64,000 bases of DNA, taken from Takakia lepidozioides. Its lineage: Eukaryota > Streptophyta > Takakiopsida > Takakiales > Takakiaceae. This document shows positions 11,649 through 22,319 of this stretch, in pieces (positions within the stretch are counted from its first letter, which is position 1; the number at the start of each line of letters is the position of its first letter). A program made the translations under genes and the position numbers. The stretch is taken from assembly GCA_030704615.1 (NCBI GenBank), contig CM060731.1, positions 65,140,756 through 65,204,755 of the forward strand. The letters run 5' to 3'. The notes below the pieces were generated by a model. That model did no database searches. It worked only from the letters and a program-made list of their open reading frames with translations, and was not told where the DNA came from.

Positions 11649-14600
11649 GTTGTATACTCTATCGGGTATATAAATTTATCTTCAGCCAACTTTTTGATCT
11701 CCTCTCCAACCTTCTCTGCATAGTTGGGATTCATTCTGTATCTTGCCTGTTTAATTGGTATTGATCCTGGTTCCAGTTCAATCTTATGTTGACAGATCTC
11801 AAGTGGTATCCCTTTCAGATCCTCGTAGCTCCAAGCAAATACATCTCTGTATTTGATAAACAGACTTTTAGCTTTTTCAAAGAATTCTGGCTCCAATTCC
11901 GCTCCTACCTTCACCATCCTTGGTTTCTCCTCTGTTCCCACATTCACTTCCCTCACCTGCTCGTCAGCTGTGATTGTCCAACCAATTACTATTTCATCCT
12001 GTAGACTTACAGTGGCCGGTTCTTCTAAGATTTCCATTTCCCCCTCTCTTTCTTGATAGAAATGTGGTGGGTAACTGCTTGTTTCTTCCTCAATTGGTGT
12101 TGCTGACACTACACCACAGCAGATGCTTTTTAGACAACTGAGACCTTCTAATTGCATCTCTGCAACCTGCTCCCACTCTGGGTGTGCAGCGAACAAGGTA
12201 GCTTCCTGCTCCTCATCCAGTCCTTCTTTCCAATCATACTCTCTGACCCCTCTTGGTCTTCTTGTAGCAGATAATCTTTCAGATTTCTTCATGGTGATTT
12301 GTATCTTGTGCAACCCATCCTGCACAGTTAGTAACTGTGAATTCCAGTCATGAGATACCCTGGCCTGTTTCAGCCATGGTCGTCCCAACAATAAGGAATA
12401 TGCTTCCATGACTTCATCCATTTTCAATACAGTTACTGTGATCATAAAGATCATCTTTTGAATCTGTATTTTAACTCCTCTTATCAATCCCAATGGCTGA
12501 ACACTCCTTTGATCTGCCATTGTTACTGTAAATGGGGCTGGTTTCATGTTATTTAGACCAAGCTTCTGTCTCAACTGATCTGTCATGATATTCACTCCAG
12601 AGCCTCCATCTATCAGTACATCAGTTAGTTCTGTGCTTCCAATTCTCAATTGGATTACTGGCATAGAATCATCAAAATCCATGATTGTTTCTCGCCCTTC
12701 TGGATTCACATTATAACTGGTTACCTTGCTGTTCAGGTCTGTGTTCTCTGTCAAATGGGCAATCCTGTTGATTGCTTGATACAGCCTGTGTCTACAATAA
12801 GGTGCCACGGCCAATAGCTGTCCAATGGTAATTTCTACTTTGGACTGGCATATCACTTCAGCCAAAGTCCCTTCCATACTCTGCATTTTTGCAGCTTCCT
12901 TCTTTCCTACTTCCTCACTGACTTCTTCTTCTCTTTCAGAGTCTGAGGAATCTACTATAGGAATATCAGTACTCTTCTGCATTTCTCTTATAGTATCTGC
13001 CACTTCTTTATGCAGTTCTTTCTCATCTCTCCAAGCCTCATCATCTTCAGGCACATCACTGCCATCGTCATTATCATCCACTTCCTCTTCCACTTGAGGT
13101 ATTAATTTGGCTTTGCTTCTGGTTACTATCATTGTACTGACTTCCGGTACAACACATGGCCTAACCATGTAGGCTGCCACTACTGGCCCTTCATTCACAG
13201 GAGCTCTCATCTCATTCTGGTGTCTGATCCAGAATGGACAAGCCGCCTTGCGATGTCCTGCCTGATTACAATAGTAACACAGTTCTTCTCCATTGGGTCC
13301 TCGCCTTTGGTCTGTTCTAGGATTATTTCTGTAATCCTGACTTCTTGGCTGGTAATTTTTTCTTGAATTACCCTGATAGTTGCCTCTGAAATTCCCTTGG
13401 TAATTCCCTCTTGGATTACCTCTTCCCATGCCATTGTTATATCCATCAGGCCTACCATAGTGGTCCTGATCATTGTTTCTTCCTGGCTGGGGCTGCACTT
13501 GATGCACCCTTATTTGCCTAGGTTCTCTTGCTGCTGTCCTTCTGTTGTAGTAACAATTCTCAGTAGAATGGTTATCCATTTTACAGATAGTACAGTGTTT
13601 CTCTTTCATGTGGCATTCAGTGGTGGTGTGGCCCTCATTCTGGCATTTTGCACACCAGACACCCTTCCTCCAATGTGTTGCAGCCTCTGTGGCATATTTT
13701 TTAAAGATTTCTTCTAATCTTTTCTCATAATTTTCCCTCTTCATCTTTTCCTTCCTTTTACTCTTCTTCTTTTGCTCCAGCTCTTCTTCCTCATCTGACT
13801 CATCCTCAGAGTCCTCTTCATCTCTTTTCTCCGTCCTGAGCATTCCCAATTGCTCAATTTTGTTTGCTGTTTCAAATGCCTCATCCACTGTATTGTGGGG
13901 TAACATGTCAACTTTCTTTTGCAACTCTGGTCTTAGTCCATTCACAAACCAAGCTTTCTGCAATCCTGGCGCTGGTATAGCAGCCGACTTTTTCATCATC
14001 AATTCCATTTTCTCCATATACTCCTCAACAGTTTCATGCTTCTTCTGCTTCAACTGTTGTAAACTTCCATACACTTCGTCCTGAGTTTTACTGGCCCTGA
14101 ACCTATTTCGGAACGCTGTACTCAAGCCATTCCAGGTTAGGAAATGATTATCAGGGAATCTTGCATACCATTCACTGGCTTTCTTTATGAGTGAACATGG
14201 AAACAATCTCATCTTGGCATCATTGCCATTCTCATTGTTCACTATGCACATGTGCTCAAATTGGCTAATGTGCACATCAGGATCCCCTTTTCCTGAATAT
14301 ATTGGAAAAGGTGGTTTTGCCCGTGTTGGTTGTAACGCCATCTGTAACCCTACACCCTGCCCCCTGACAGTTGTTGGCCCCTTGGCTGATGCTGGTCCTT
14401 GAAGACCTGTAGTAGTTGTGGTGGTTCTTCCACCAAATACTGGCCCTTGAGCACTTCCTGCTCCTGGCCTTACAATATTCACAGTATTCCCAGCCTCAGT
14501 TGCACTACTTTCCACACTCCCTGTCCCCCCAGAGCCAGATCTAGGTCTTCCGCCTGATCCCTCTGAGCCGACACCTTCGTTGGTCTGTGATCCAAGTGCT

Positions 14601-15160
14601 CCACTTGATCCAGGTTCAACGGGTTGGGATGTCCTGGTTGTAGTCTCAACCTCAGCTGCTGGGTCTACTTCTTCATATCCCTCATCTTCCAATTTCCTCT
14701 CTCTGTTTTCATCTTCCAAGTTCTGCCCTTGGGCTTCTTCTTCTTCACTCATGTAACTGTTTTGTAATAGTGTTGGAGAGTTTGAACTCTCCGTTGGCTC
14801 TTCCACCTCATCTTCAGTTTCAGAAACTGGAGTTCCTGCTCTTGGTGTTCCATGCCAACTCTTATCAAAGATTTCTGTCAAGTCTTTTACATAGGGATGT
14901 ACCACAGTTCTTCCACCTCGTGTTGGATCTTCTTCCTCTGCCAAATCCCTTAATCTTTCTTGCAACGAAAAAGAAGGTGTAGTATCCAACTCTAGCTCTT
15001 CCGGTATGGGTGATGTACTCCCTGATCTCAATGGTGTGAGAGGTCCAGATGATTCCCCAATGTCTATTCCTCTCTCCCAAAGGTATGGATAATTAGCTTT
15101 CAGATAACTTTCTCTTTTTGCTGAATATCTCTGGAGTCTAGCTTCTCTTTCATCACTCAT
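11591..15160 (-). CDS. gag: Retroelement Gag-protease polyprotein (with start of RT)
   Basis: An open frame of 1189 residues starts MSDEREARLQRYSAKRESYL. An acidic, low-complexity N-terminus spans about 1-270. A capsid-like domain covers about 275-450 (YSGKGDPDVHISQFEHMC, WYARFPDNHFLTWNGL). Three zinc-knuckle-like clusters follow: CAKCQNEGHTTTECH near 503, CTICKMDNHSTENC near 525 and CYYCNQAGHRKAAC near 630. An aspartic protease has LIDGGSGVNIM near 853, with GG in place of the usual TG. The frame ends in the first residues of RT (WLSPIVIVPKKNGKLRV) at a frameshift. It is the longest intact frame in the window; the right-arm copy has several stops. Confidence 0.88.
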   Translation of the reverse strand: MSDEREARLQRYSAKRESYLKANYPYLWERGIDIGESSGPLTPLRSGSTSPIPEELELDTTPSFSLQERLRDLAEEEDPTRGGRTVVHPYVKDLTEIFDKSWHGTPRAGTPVSETEDEVEEPTESSNSPTLLQNSYMSEEEEAQGQNLEDENRERKLEDEGYEEVDPAAEVETTTRTSQPVEPGSSGALGSQTNEGVGSEGSGGRPRSGSGGTGSVESSATEAGNTVNIVRPGAGSAQGPVFGGRTTTTTTGLQGPASAKGPTTVRGQGVGLQMALQPTRAKPPFPIYSGKGDPDVHISQFEHMCIVNNENGNDAKMRLFPCSLIKKASEWYARFPDNHFLTWNGLSTAFRNRFRASKTQDEVYGSLQQLKQKKHETVEEYMEKMELMMKKSAAIPAPGLQKAWFVNGLRPELQKKVDMLPHNTVDEAFETANKIEQLGMLRTEKRDEEDSEDESDEEEELEQKKKSKRKEKMKRENYEKRLEEIFKKYATEAATHWRKGVWCAKCQNEGHTTTECHMKEKHCTICKMDNHSTENCYYNRRTAAREPRQIRVHQVQPQPGRNNDQDHYGRPDGYNNGMGRGNPRGNYQGNFRGNYQGNSRKNYQPRSQDYRNNPRTDQRRGPNGEELCYYCNQAGHRKAACPFWIRHQNEMRAPVNEGPVVAAYMVRPCVVPEVSTMIVTRSKAKLIPQVEEEVDDNDDGSDVPEDDEAWRDEKELHKEVADTIREMQKSTDIPIVDSSDSEREEEVSEEVGKKEAAKMQSMEGTLAEVICQSKVEITIGQLLAVAPYCRHRLYQAINRIAHLTENTDLNSKVTSYNVNPEGRETIMDFDDSMPVIQLRIGSTELTDVLIDGGSGVNIMTDQLRQKLGLNNMKPAPFTVTMADQRSVQPLGLIRGVKIQIQKMIFMITVTVLKMDEVMEAYSLLLGRPWLKQARVSHDWNSQLLTVQDGLHKIQITMKKSERLSATRRPRGVREYDWKEGLDEEQEATLFAAHPEWEQVAEMQLEGLSCLKSICCGVVSATPIEEETSSYPPHFYQEREGEMEILEEPATVSLQDEIVIGWTITADEQVREVNVGTEEKPRMVKVGAELEPEFFEKAKSLFIKYRDVFAWSYEDLKGIPLEICQHKIELEPGSIPIKQARYRMNPNYAEKVGEEIKKLAEDKFIYPIEYTTWLSPIVIVPKKNGKLRVV

Positions 15161-15180
15161 GTCCCATGTCTTTCATTTCT

Positions 15181-15380
15181 TTAGTGTGACAATGACCAAA
15201 ACTCTTTTCTGTAGTATCTCTCGTATATGCCTGGGTTTCTTTCAAGCTTCAATGTACCTCTGGCTATACTGGAGGTCTCTGTTACCATATACCCATATGG
15301 TAAACAAGTCTGAAAAGTTGTTCTTGGTGTGAGCTTGATCCACAAAATATCCTTTGGAATCCAATTCTTTACCAGTACAA
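15181..15380 (-). other. Retroelement leader, downstream part
   Basis: Leader sequence between PBS and gag. It continues at 20626 after removing the CACTA insertion and matches 37896-38110 in the right arm. Confidence 0.8.
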
Positions 15381-15839
15381 CACTACAACAGATTGCGGCT
15401 TTTATGACTCCCATAGGTGCGCAGTCATGACAGATTTGTGGCATAAATGCCATTTGCAGTCATAAAATGCTTTTGAAGTCATAATGCAGGTCTGGAGAAG
15501 GCGTATATGCGACTGCATGGCTTCGGACTCTGCGCAACACAGGTCAAACATGTTTGACCACGAATATTGGCATGGCAGACATGACTACCAGTCACGGTCA
15601 TGGCTACACTAGAATGACGTGTGCATATTGCAAGACAGACATATGACTTCATGACTCTCACTCTAATGCATTATGCCAGATCATCACATGGATGAATCAC
15701 TACATGACTACACGTGTCGACACATGCTTTTCTGGTTATATATATAATATATGAGTATTTATATCTTAAAAAAACGGAGACTCTTACCACTAGAATGAAT
15801 TAAAAAACCCAAAAAAAACAAAGATTTAAAAAAAATCAC

Positions 15840-16055
15840 ATCGGCTGGTAAGTGCACAGTGTGTCGCCCTTGTGGTTTGAGGTTCAAACCCGCTGCCCTT
15901 ATCCCGTGTGTGGGATTGTTCGAGACGGTATGTCTTGACGTTGATCGTCCTGTAGGTCTTATGGCCCATAAATGAAGGCGGGTGAATTTTCCCCCTCCTC
16001 AAGGGCTTGTGGTTTCCTTTAAGAAAAATAAATAAATAAATAAAAATAAATCAAA
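15840..16055 (+). mobile_element. SINE-like unit inside the CACTA element
   Basis: A degenerate A-box region (GGCTGGTAAGTGC) is followed about 35 bp later by a B-box-like GGTTCAAACCC, then about 130 bp and an A-rich tail of AAATA repeats (16020-16052). This is the layout of a tRNA-derived SINE with a pol III promoter. A target duplication is not clear because both flanks are A-rich. It could also be a decayed tRNA gene. Confidence 0.5.
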
Positions 16056-16349
16056 AAGGGGCTTTTAGGGTTTACAAAAAGGTTAAAAAACTTAAAAAGT
16101 TGCCCATCACAGTAGCGTGAACAGACTTAGAGCGAGCGGGAGGGAGAGAGAGAGAGGGTTGGGACTTAGAGCAAGCGAGCGGGAGAGAGGGCAAACTTGC
16201 ATGGGAGGCCCGCAGTTGGATCAACCTTCGCATCTGGAGCAAGCAACCCTAGAAACGCTAGGGTATGTGTGCGAGGAGGTTTCGGCTGGGAGCCCGCCGT
16301 TCTTGGGAGAGTCAGCTTCGTCTTAGCAGGCCGTGTTTCAATCTCTACC

Positions 16350-17217
16350 CGCTCGGCCCTGATTTTACAGCACGGAGCAGAGCTGGCATGAGTTTCTAAA
16401 AGATCCTTCACGATGGTGGGACAACCGCAATCGCAAGGTGTGGCTTTTTCTTAATGTACGATGTGAAGAAGTTTGTCCATCTTGCAAATGTGGGTTGGCT
16501 CTCCTGTTAGTACCATGATTTGGTATTCTTCCTGATGTTTACAAGGTTCTTGGGAGAGTTAGCTTGGTCTTAGTAGGCCGTGTTTCAATCTCTGCCCACT
16601 CAGCTGCACCGTGGTGGTTCTCACTGACCAATCCGACATTACCTAACTACAGACACAAGTAGCACACACTAGAGGTCATCTTGGGTTCATGTTCAGTCAA
16701 ATCCTCCATGGGTCATGACACAAGGTCGAGGACAATGTGGCGAGGGCACCTTCTTCTTCGACCTATTTCAGCCTATTTTGCCCTCTCATCAGACTCGGCC
16801 CTGAATTTGAATCATGGAGCAGAGCTGGCATGAGTTTTTTTAAGATCCTTCACGAGGGTGCGACCGCAATCGCAAGGTGTGGTTTTTTTTTAATGTACGA
16901 TGTGCAGAATTTTGTCCATCCTGCAAATGTGGGTTGTTGGCTCCTGTTAGTACCATGATTTGATATTCTTCCTGATGTTTACAAGGTTCTTGGGAGAGTT
17001 AGCTTGGTCTTAGCAGACCGTGTTTCAAAGTCTGCCTGCTCAGCTGCACCGTGGTGCAGGTTCTCATTGACCAATCCGACATTACCTGACTACAGACACA
17101 AGCATCACACACAAGGTCAAATCCTCCATGGGTCATGACACAAGGTCAAGGACAGTGTGGTGAGGGCACCTTCTTCTTCGACCTATTTCAGCATGTTTTG
17201 CCCTCTCATCAGACGCC
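16350..17217 (+). repeat. Tandem pair of ~435-bp modules inside the CACTA element
   Basis: 16350-16785 and 16793-17217 are imperfect direct repeats. Both start near CGGCCCTGA..GCAGAGCTGGCATGAG and include GGTTCTTGGGAGAGTTAGCT and a CATGGGTCATGACACAAGGT block, ending GCCCTCTCATCAGAC. Parts recur again near 18770 and 19060. They carry no long reading frame. Confidence 0.75.
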
Positions 17218-17293
17218 CTGAGATGCATATTGAATTTTGTAAGTTAGCTCATTGCTCGTTGATAAGTAGGGTTGGGGTGTTTGCTGGAACAAT

Positions 17294-19440
17294 TCTAGGC
17301 TGTCATTGTCAGCTGCTAGCAGGAAGGCAAGGATGTATGCATAGGTAGCTGAAGGATTTTGTGCAGAGGCATAGATAGCTGAAGGAGCAGGGATAGAGTG
17401 TGGGCCCAAATTCGTCCAAGAGGGCCGGATTTCAAGCTCCATTATTTCAGTGTCATCCATTCAGCCAGGGATTTCCTGGTGACATTGCCAAGGCTTTACT
17501 CGCAACACGATGCTTGTAAAGCTTCCTTAGCTTGAATGCTGATTATGCTTGAATTATTAGGTTTGTAAAGCCAGTTTTGAAATTTTCACGGTAATCAACT
17601 CTCTTGAAAATTTGTAGGTTGCAAGCCATTTACAGCGGGCCGTGGGTGGACTGGAAGACAGCCATTGAAAGTCCAGGTGCAAGTTAATACCAGTGGAGAG
17701 CAGAATAAGCTTCATATGCCCTTTTGGTGCTAGTTATCTTCATGTATGGTACTGTTGAACACCAACGATCTTTTGGTGAGATTTTGTCTTGGTGCACATG
17801 TCTGATAAAGAAAGACGGTAATGTTTGTTCTGAAACCTGAAGGCGTGAAATGATTCAACACAACAAGAGCATTACGCGTGTCACAGTACAAGCTGTAAGA
17901 AAGCAAGAGATACATAGTTATACAGTCAAACAGACAACTATCAGTTTCTGTGGAATCTCTTGCCAATGGCAGGATGGGTTGGGAATAGCCAAGTCAGGAG
18001 GTGAATGCCTGTCAAATTACCACATGTCCTTTTGAACACTGCCCCTGCCCTGGTGGACATGTACGCCAATTGTGGGTGCATTGAGGATGCAAAGGGAGTG
18101 TTCAACACTGTGGCTGAACGAGATGTGGTGTCGTGGAGTGCGATGCTTGCTGGGTATGCACAGCTGGGGTGCGGGATGGAGGCTCCAACCTTTGAGAAAA
18201 TGATGGGGGAAGGGGTGAAGGCCGCCGACATAACGTTTGTGTGCGTTTGCAATGTCTGTCAAATTACCACATGTCCTTTTGAACACTGCCCCTGCCCTGG
18301 TGGACATGTACGCCAATTGTGGGTGCATTGAGGATGCAAAGGGAGTGTTCAACACTGTGGCTGAACGAGATGTGGTGTCGTGGAGTGCGATGCTTGCTGG
18401 GTATGCACAGCTGGGGTGCGGGATGGAGGCTCCAACCTTTGAGAAAATGATGGGGGAAGGGGTGAAGGCCGCCGACATAACGTTTGTGTGCGTTTGCAGT
18501 GCGTCTGCAGCCCTGGAAAAGGGCAAAGAGATCCCTAGTGACATCATCAAATCTGCAATTGTACCAGATGTCATCCTGAACATGGCTCTGGTGGCCATGT
18601 ATGCTAAATGTGGGAGCATTGAGGATGCCAAGGGAGTGTTCAACACTATGGCTGAACTAGATGTGGTGTCGTGGAATGCGATGCTTGAAGGGTGTGCAGA
18701 GCAGGAGCGCGGGATGGGGCTTTGGACACCTGAAAGCAAATGATGGAGAAAAGAATGAAGGTACCTTCTTCAACATATTTCACCCTGTTTTCCCTGCTAG
18801 TGTTTGCTTTGACAATTCTAGGCTGTCATTGTCAGCTGCTAGCAGCAAGGCGAGGATGTATGCATGATTTATGCAGAGGCATGGATAGCTGAAGGAGCAG
18901 GGATTTCGTGTGGGTCCAGATTCATCCAAGAAGGCCAGATTTCAAGCACAAGATTACCTATGATTCCCTGTGGATCAATAGCTACAAGAAACCTGCATGG
19001 GTAGATGGTCAACTGGGAGTAGCGGCACAAGTGATAAAATCAGGCACTGCTAATGAAGGCATCTTCTTCAACACATTTCACCCTGTTTTTCCCTCTTATC
19101 AGAATCGGCCCTAAATTTACATGTTCAATTCTGCAAGTTAGCTGGTTGAGTGAATCTAGTTTGGAGTGACTTTGACATGATACTGCCAATGTGACAACAG
19201 GAAAGTGTCAAAAAATAGGTAACAGAGATGAGGAGAAGCTGTGGAATGAATACTTATCTGAGCCTAGTCACTGATGGGTCAACCGGGGCAGAAAGGTGAA
19301 TGCCTGCTACATTTCAGAGAGTAGCAGACGCAATTCAGCATAGGAACTAGTGTGCTACGCTGAGTTGGGTGTTTCCTAGAACAAATGTAGGCTGTCATTG
19401 TCAGCTGCTAGCAGCAAGGCAAGGATGAATGCTTGATTTG
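17294..19440 (+). repeat. Three dispersed copies of a short module in the CACTA element
   Basis: The block CTAGGCTGTCATTGTCAGCT GCTAGCAG occurs at about 17294, 18818 and 19388, each followed by AAGGC(A/G)AGGATG and ATGGATAGCTGAAGGA. Together with the other modules it shows that the element's interior was built by repeated duplication, with the PPR fragments lying between copies. Confidence 0.7.
18004..18745 (+). pseudogene. PPR gene fragments carried by the CACTA element
   Basis: Both frames encode typical plant PLS-class PPR repeats (VDMYANCGCIEDAKGVFNTV, VVSWSAMLAGYAQLG, AMYAKCGSIEDAKGVFNTM). PPR proteins bind organellar RNA. The first ~500 bp is a 247-bp unit present twice in tandem (18004-18250, 18251-18497) with one mismatch. 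Because 247 is not a multiple of three, the duplication shifts the frame, so no single long PPR protein is made. The fragment has no start context or C-terminal domain. It looks like host sequence captured by the transposon. Expression is unknown. Confidence 0.85.
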
Positions 19441-20625
19441 TGCAGAGGCATGGATAGCTGAAGGAATAGAGATAGAGTGTGGGTGACGCAGGGTGCTGGG
19501 CAATGGGCAAGATGTCTTTGTATAAACGTGAGTGACCTTCCTATCATCCTGGGTTCCATTTTTAGTGCATGTTTCTTTGTGAAGTATCTGACGACTTCGC
19601 CAATACACACCAACCTTTTTGCTTTGGTTTGTTTAGGACATGGGATAGAAGTTACCATAAACAACACTGGCATTGGTTTTTCATATATGGTATTAGATAA
19701 TTCTCTTAATTGTTTCCGCCTTGGCAGGTTGCTCAGTGACCTTCCCTGGACGCTTTGGAGTATAGCGAGTGAGTGTCTCACAATGCAATATACAAACAAA
19801 TGTCCTTGCTGTAGTAATTCTTAAAGCCATGCAAGCCGTTTTTGATGGGTTGCAGATTGATGGAATACATGAGTAGTTAGAAGATTCTGGGTGAACACTT
19901 TTCAAAGTGTTATAGTTAGACAAAATAATTCACATGAGAACATGCGACTATTTAATGTATTTTTAGATCGCAACAAAAATGATAATGATAAATAGATTGG
20001 TAAATAGAGATGGTATGCAATCTCTTGGTTTTGCTCAGCTTGTTGCAGTTATGTCTTGCTGCCTTGTTCTCTTTGTATTATATATTATATTTCATTGTTG
20101 TAATAGACATGTACATGACTGCTATCATAGTCATAATAATGACTACATCTATTTTCACTCTCCAATAGTACTACACCACGTGGCAGAAATACAAATATGT
20201 AAAAAAATAGCAATACACCCCAAAAAAACACCCATCATGACACATGTCAATCTGCTGATGGACCACGTGTAAAAACTGCAACGCGCCACGTGTTGCAACC
20301 GGATTAGCACACCCGTAGTCATAGTTCGCAATCATGGAGAGCTAAACACTCTGCCACATGTCATTTCCTGCATCGAGCACGTGCCACTCTTGCACAGCCG
20401 CTGACATGGACTACACTGTCCGTTCAGTCATTCAGTAAAGCCAGCGTGTATGACTACCCCCACAGCTGCTCTGGCGCCACGTGACAACCAGCCTGGAGAG
20501 TCGTATCTGCCATGTCACAACTGACTAGGTCTTTACGTCTGCAGAGTCAGGAAGTCGTAAATGGCTTCCATGACTGCATTTGCAGTCATAACATAGAGAC
20601 GTAAAAGCCGCAATTTGTTGTAGTG

Positions 20626-20996
20626 CAAGCTCCTCATGCATATGAGTGTAAACATTCGCTTTTCTTTCCTCCCAGCTTTCAAACTCCACTCTTTTAATGG
20701 ATAGCAAAGCTATCACATAAACCAGTGTAGGTAACCAACATGCTCTTCCTCTACAGGCTACCTGATAAATCTTTATCAATCCTTTCTCCAGACCCCATTC
20801 CGGGTCAGCATCATGCACTCTCTTTAGAATATTTTCTTTACAACCGTCTGGCAATTCCAAGAACCTCTGAAAGAATTGTTTAGACAATCTTTCCTTCTTT
20901 GTTCCACAGGGAATTTGATTCACATCAAATTCTTTAATTCTCCAACCACCATGATCCCACCAGATGCCTGTCACATCTGGTTGTTTATGATCATGC
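20626..20996 (-). other. Retroelement leader, upstream part
   Basis: Leader between PBS and the CACTA insertion point. It matches 37527-37892 in the right arm. An open frame runs through it (DHGGWRIKEFDVNQIPCGTK) in both arms and could be an upstream ORF, but it also reads back through the PBS into the LTR, so coding is doubtful. Confidence 0.6.
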
Positions 20997-21014
20997 TCCC
21001 CAGTATGGTCGCCA
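20997..21014 (-). promoter_or_regulatory. Primer binding site of the Tat-like element
   Basis: The reverse strand reads TGGCGACCATACTGGGGA two bases after the LTR end. It resembles the TGGCGAC...TGGGGA sites of plant Tat/Ogre elements, usually assigned to tRNA-Arg. Confidence 0.8.
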
Positions 21015-21016
21015 AA

Positions 21017-21938
21017 TGTCGCGCGGTTTTTACTCACCCATCCCTTCGCTATCCGAGGGGGAAACTCCAAGATAGAAGAGTTGGATATCTCTAAGCATTC
21101 AGCCCGCGTGGAACAATCAGACATGACCTGCAGCTAGTGAATCATGGTTGGGTTTCCAATTTATATTTCTTATTGGTTTCGTATTCTCAGTTCATGGTTA
21201 CTTCTTTGATTCTCTGATTCCATCCATACACAGCTTCTCTCTGGTCTCTCTACACAGTGTGCTTGTATCGGATAAGAATCAGATTAATAAGAATCAGATA
21301 CATGCTGATGCCACAGTTTCTCTAATCTACCTCTCTATGTAATTCTCCAGCTTCTACTAACGAAGTCGCAATTGTCTTCTTCTCCCTTCTGCTGTGGTAA
21401 CATCCTCCATGTACTCGCAAGCTCCCCTCTCTCTCTCTCTTAGGAAAATAATCCCCCCCCCCCCCCTCCCCCAAGTGATCCAAGAAGTGATCCCCCAAGA
21501 AGTCCCCGCTTCCCATTTTTATCTCCTTCCCGCTGTTCTAACCGCTTCCCTCACTAACCGTCATCCGTGAACTACATGTTCCCTTCGCAGATGTTGTTCC
21601 CCACAGTCGTTCCCTGTCATGATAAGCCTTCCCTATGTCTGTGACAGCTGTGTCAAGCTGTAACTGGCTGTGTGCATTGTGACGGGCTATGTATGGCTGT
21701 GACTGGCTGTGCAACTAAGTCGGGCTGTGACGGGCTGTGTATGGCTGTGTGGCTGTGTCGGGCTGTGTTGGTTGTGTATGGCTGTGACTGTGTCGGGCTG
21801 TGTCGACTGTGACTGGCTGTGACTGCAAAATTTAAGGGTACCCCACAGATCCCTGTAAATGTGTTTAAGTCCCACAGATCCCCTGGTATTCCACAGATCC
21901 CATGTAAATGTGACCAAGTCCCAGACAGCCCTCTAACA
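21017..21938 (-). repeat. 5' LTR of the left Tat-like element
   Basis: 922 bp, reading TGTTAGAGGGCTGTCTGGGA... to ...GCGCGACA on the reverse strand and matching 36556-37506. It contains a minisatellite (about 21640-21830) of GGCTGTGACTGGCTGTG-like words and a run of C at 21451-21466. Its outer end at 21938 is the exact limit of homology with the right arm. Confidence 0.9.
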
Positions 21939-22164
21939 CTTGCACAGGCTTAGAGAAGAGACCTGCCCTTCAATTACGTCCTCATTACCCCCAGCCATAC
22001 AAGGAGGGCATCCCCATATTTGTCTCTCATGTAAACCACAACAGGTTCTAGAAACAGAATTGTGGATCTTTCATAACACACTCACACTCAAAAAATTCCA
22101 TAGATTTTTAGCAGAGTCCAAAAAACTAAAACCAAGTCTAGATAGGTAGATTTCCCCTTTGTAC
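21939..22164. other. Flank between LTR and telomeric repeat
   Basis: About 225 bp with no feature recognised. It does not match the sequence upstream of the right-arm LTR. Confidence 0.5.
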
Positions 22165-22193
22165 AAACCCTAAACCCTAAACCCTAAACCCTA
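22165..22193 (+). repeat. Interstitial telomeric repeat, ~4 x CCCTAAA
   Basis: Four perfect plant-type telomeric units in a row, far from a chromosome end in this contig. A PLE fragment begins about 130 bp away. Confidence 0.9.
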
Positions 22194-22319
22194 CGTGGTA
22201 TATTTTTCACCTAACTCATGTTTTACTGATTTTTCGGCAAAACTGACGTAACGTTGGTTGCGTCAGCGTCAGGTCCGACGTGACGTGACATGATGTCACT
22301 GACGTGTGCAACCCTGGTT

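Larger units (their letters stand above)
15381..20625. mobile_element. Non-autonomous CACTA (En/Spm) transposon, 5245 bp
   Basis: The left end reads CACTACAACAGATTGCGGCT. The right end, reverse complemented, reads CACTACAACAAATTGCGGCT, so the terminal inverted repeats differ by one base in 20. A 3-bp target duplication CAA flanks it, and the uninterrupted site is present at about 37889-37903 in the right arm with CTTG/TACTGG and one copy of TTG. These are the defining features of the CACTA superfamily. Subterminal copies of TGCAGTCATA and AGTCAT occur at both ends. No transposase frame is present. The interior carries a SINE-like unit, repeated modules and PPR-coding fragments. Confidence 0.93.
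6039..21938 (-). repeat. Left arm of a ~10.6-kb inverted duplication
   Basis: After subtracting the 5.2-kb CACTA insertion, this block is the inverted counterpart of 36556-47198. It includes a Tat-like retroelement and also the non-retroelement 3' end of the methyltransferase-like gene. Because the flank beyond the retroelement is shared, the arms come from duplication of one locus and not from two independent insertions. The arms differ by many substitutions and indels. Confidence 0.85.
6311..21938 (-). mobile_element. Tat-like Ty3/gypsy retroelement, left copy (3' LTR missing)
   Basis: The order on the reverse strand is LTR (21938-21017), PBS, leader, gag-protease, RT-RNase H, integrase, then extra ORFs. 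The TGGCGAC-type PBS resembles that of plant Tat/Ogre-lineage elements (established knowledge). No 3' LTR is found. The element ends near 6370 in an AT/GCATGAGC-rich junction and runs into the 3' flank of the methyltransferase-like gene. A CACTA element splits the leader. Confidence 0.85.
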
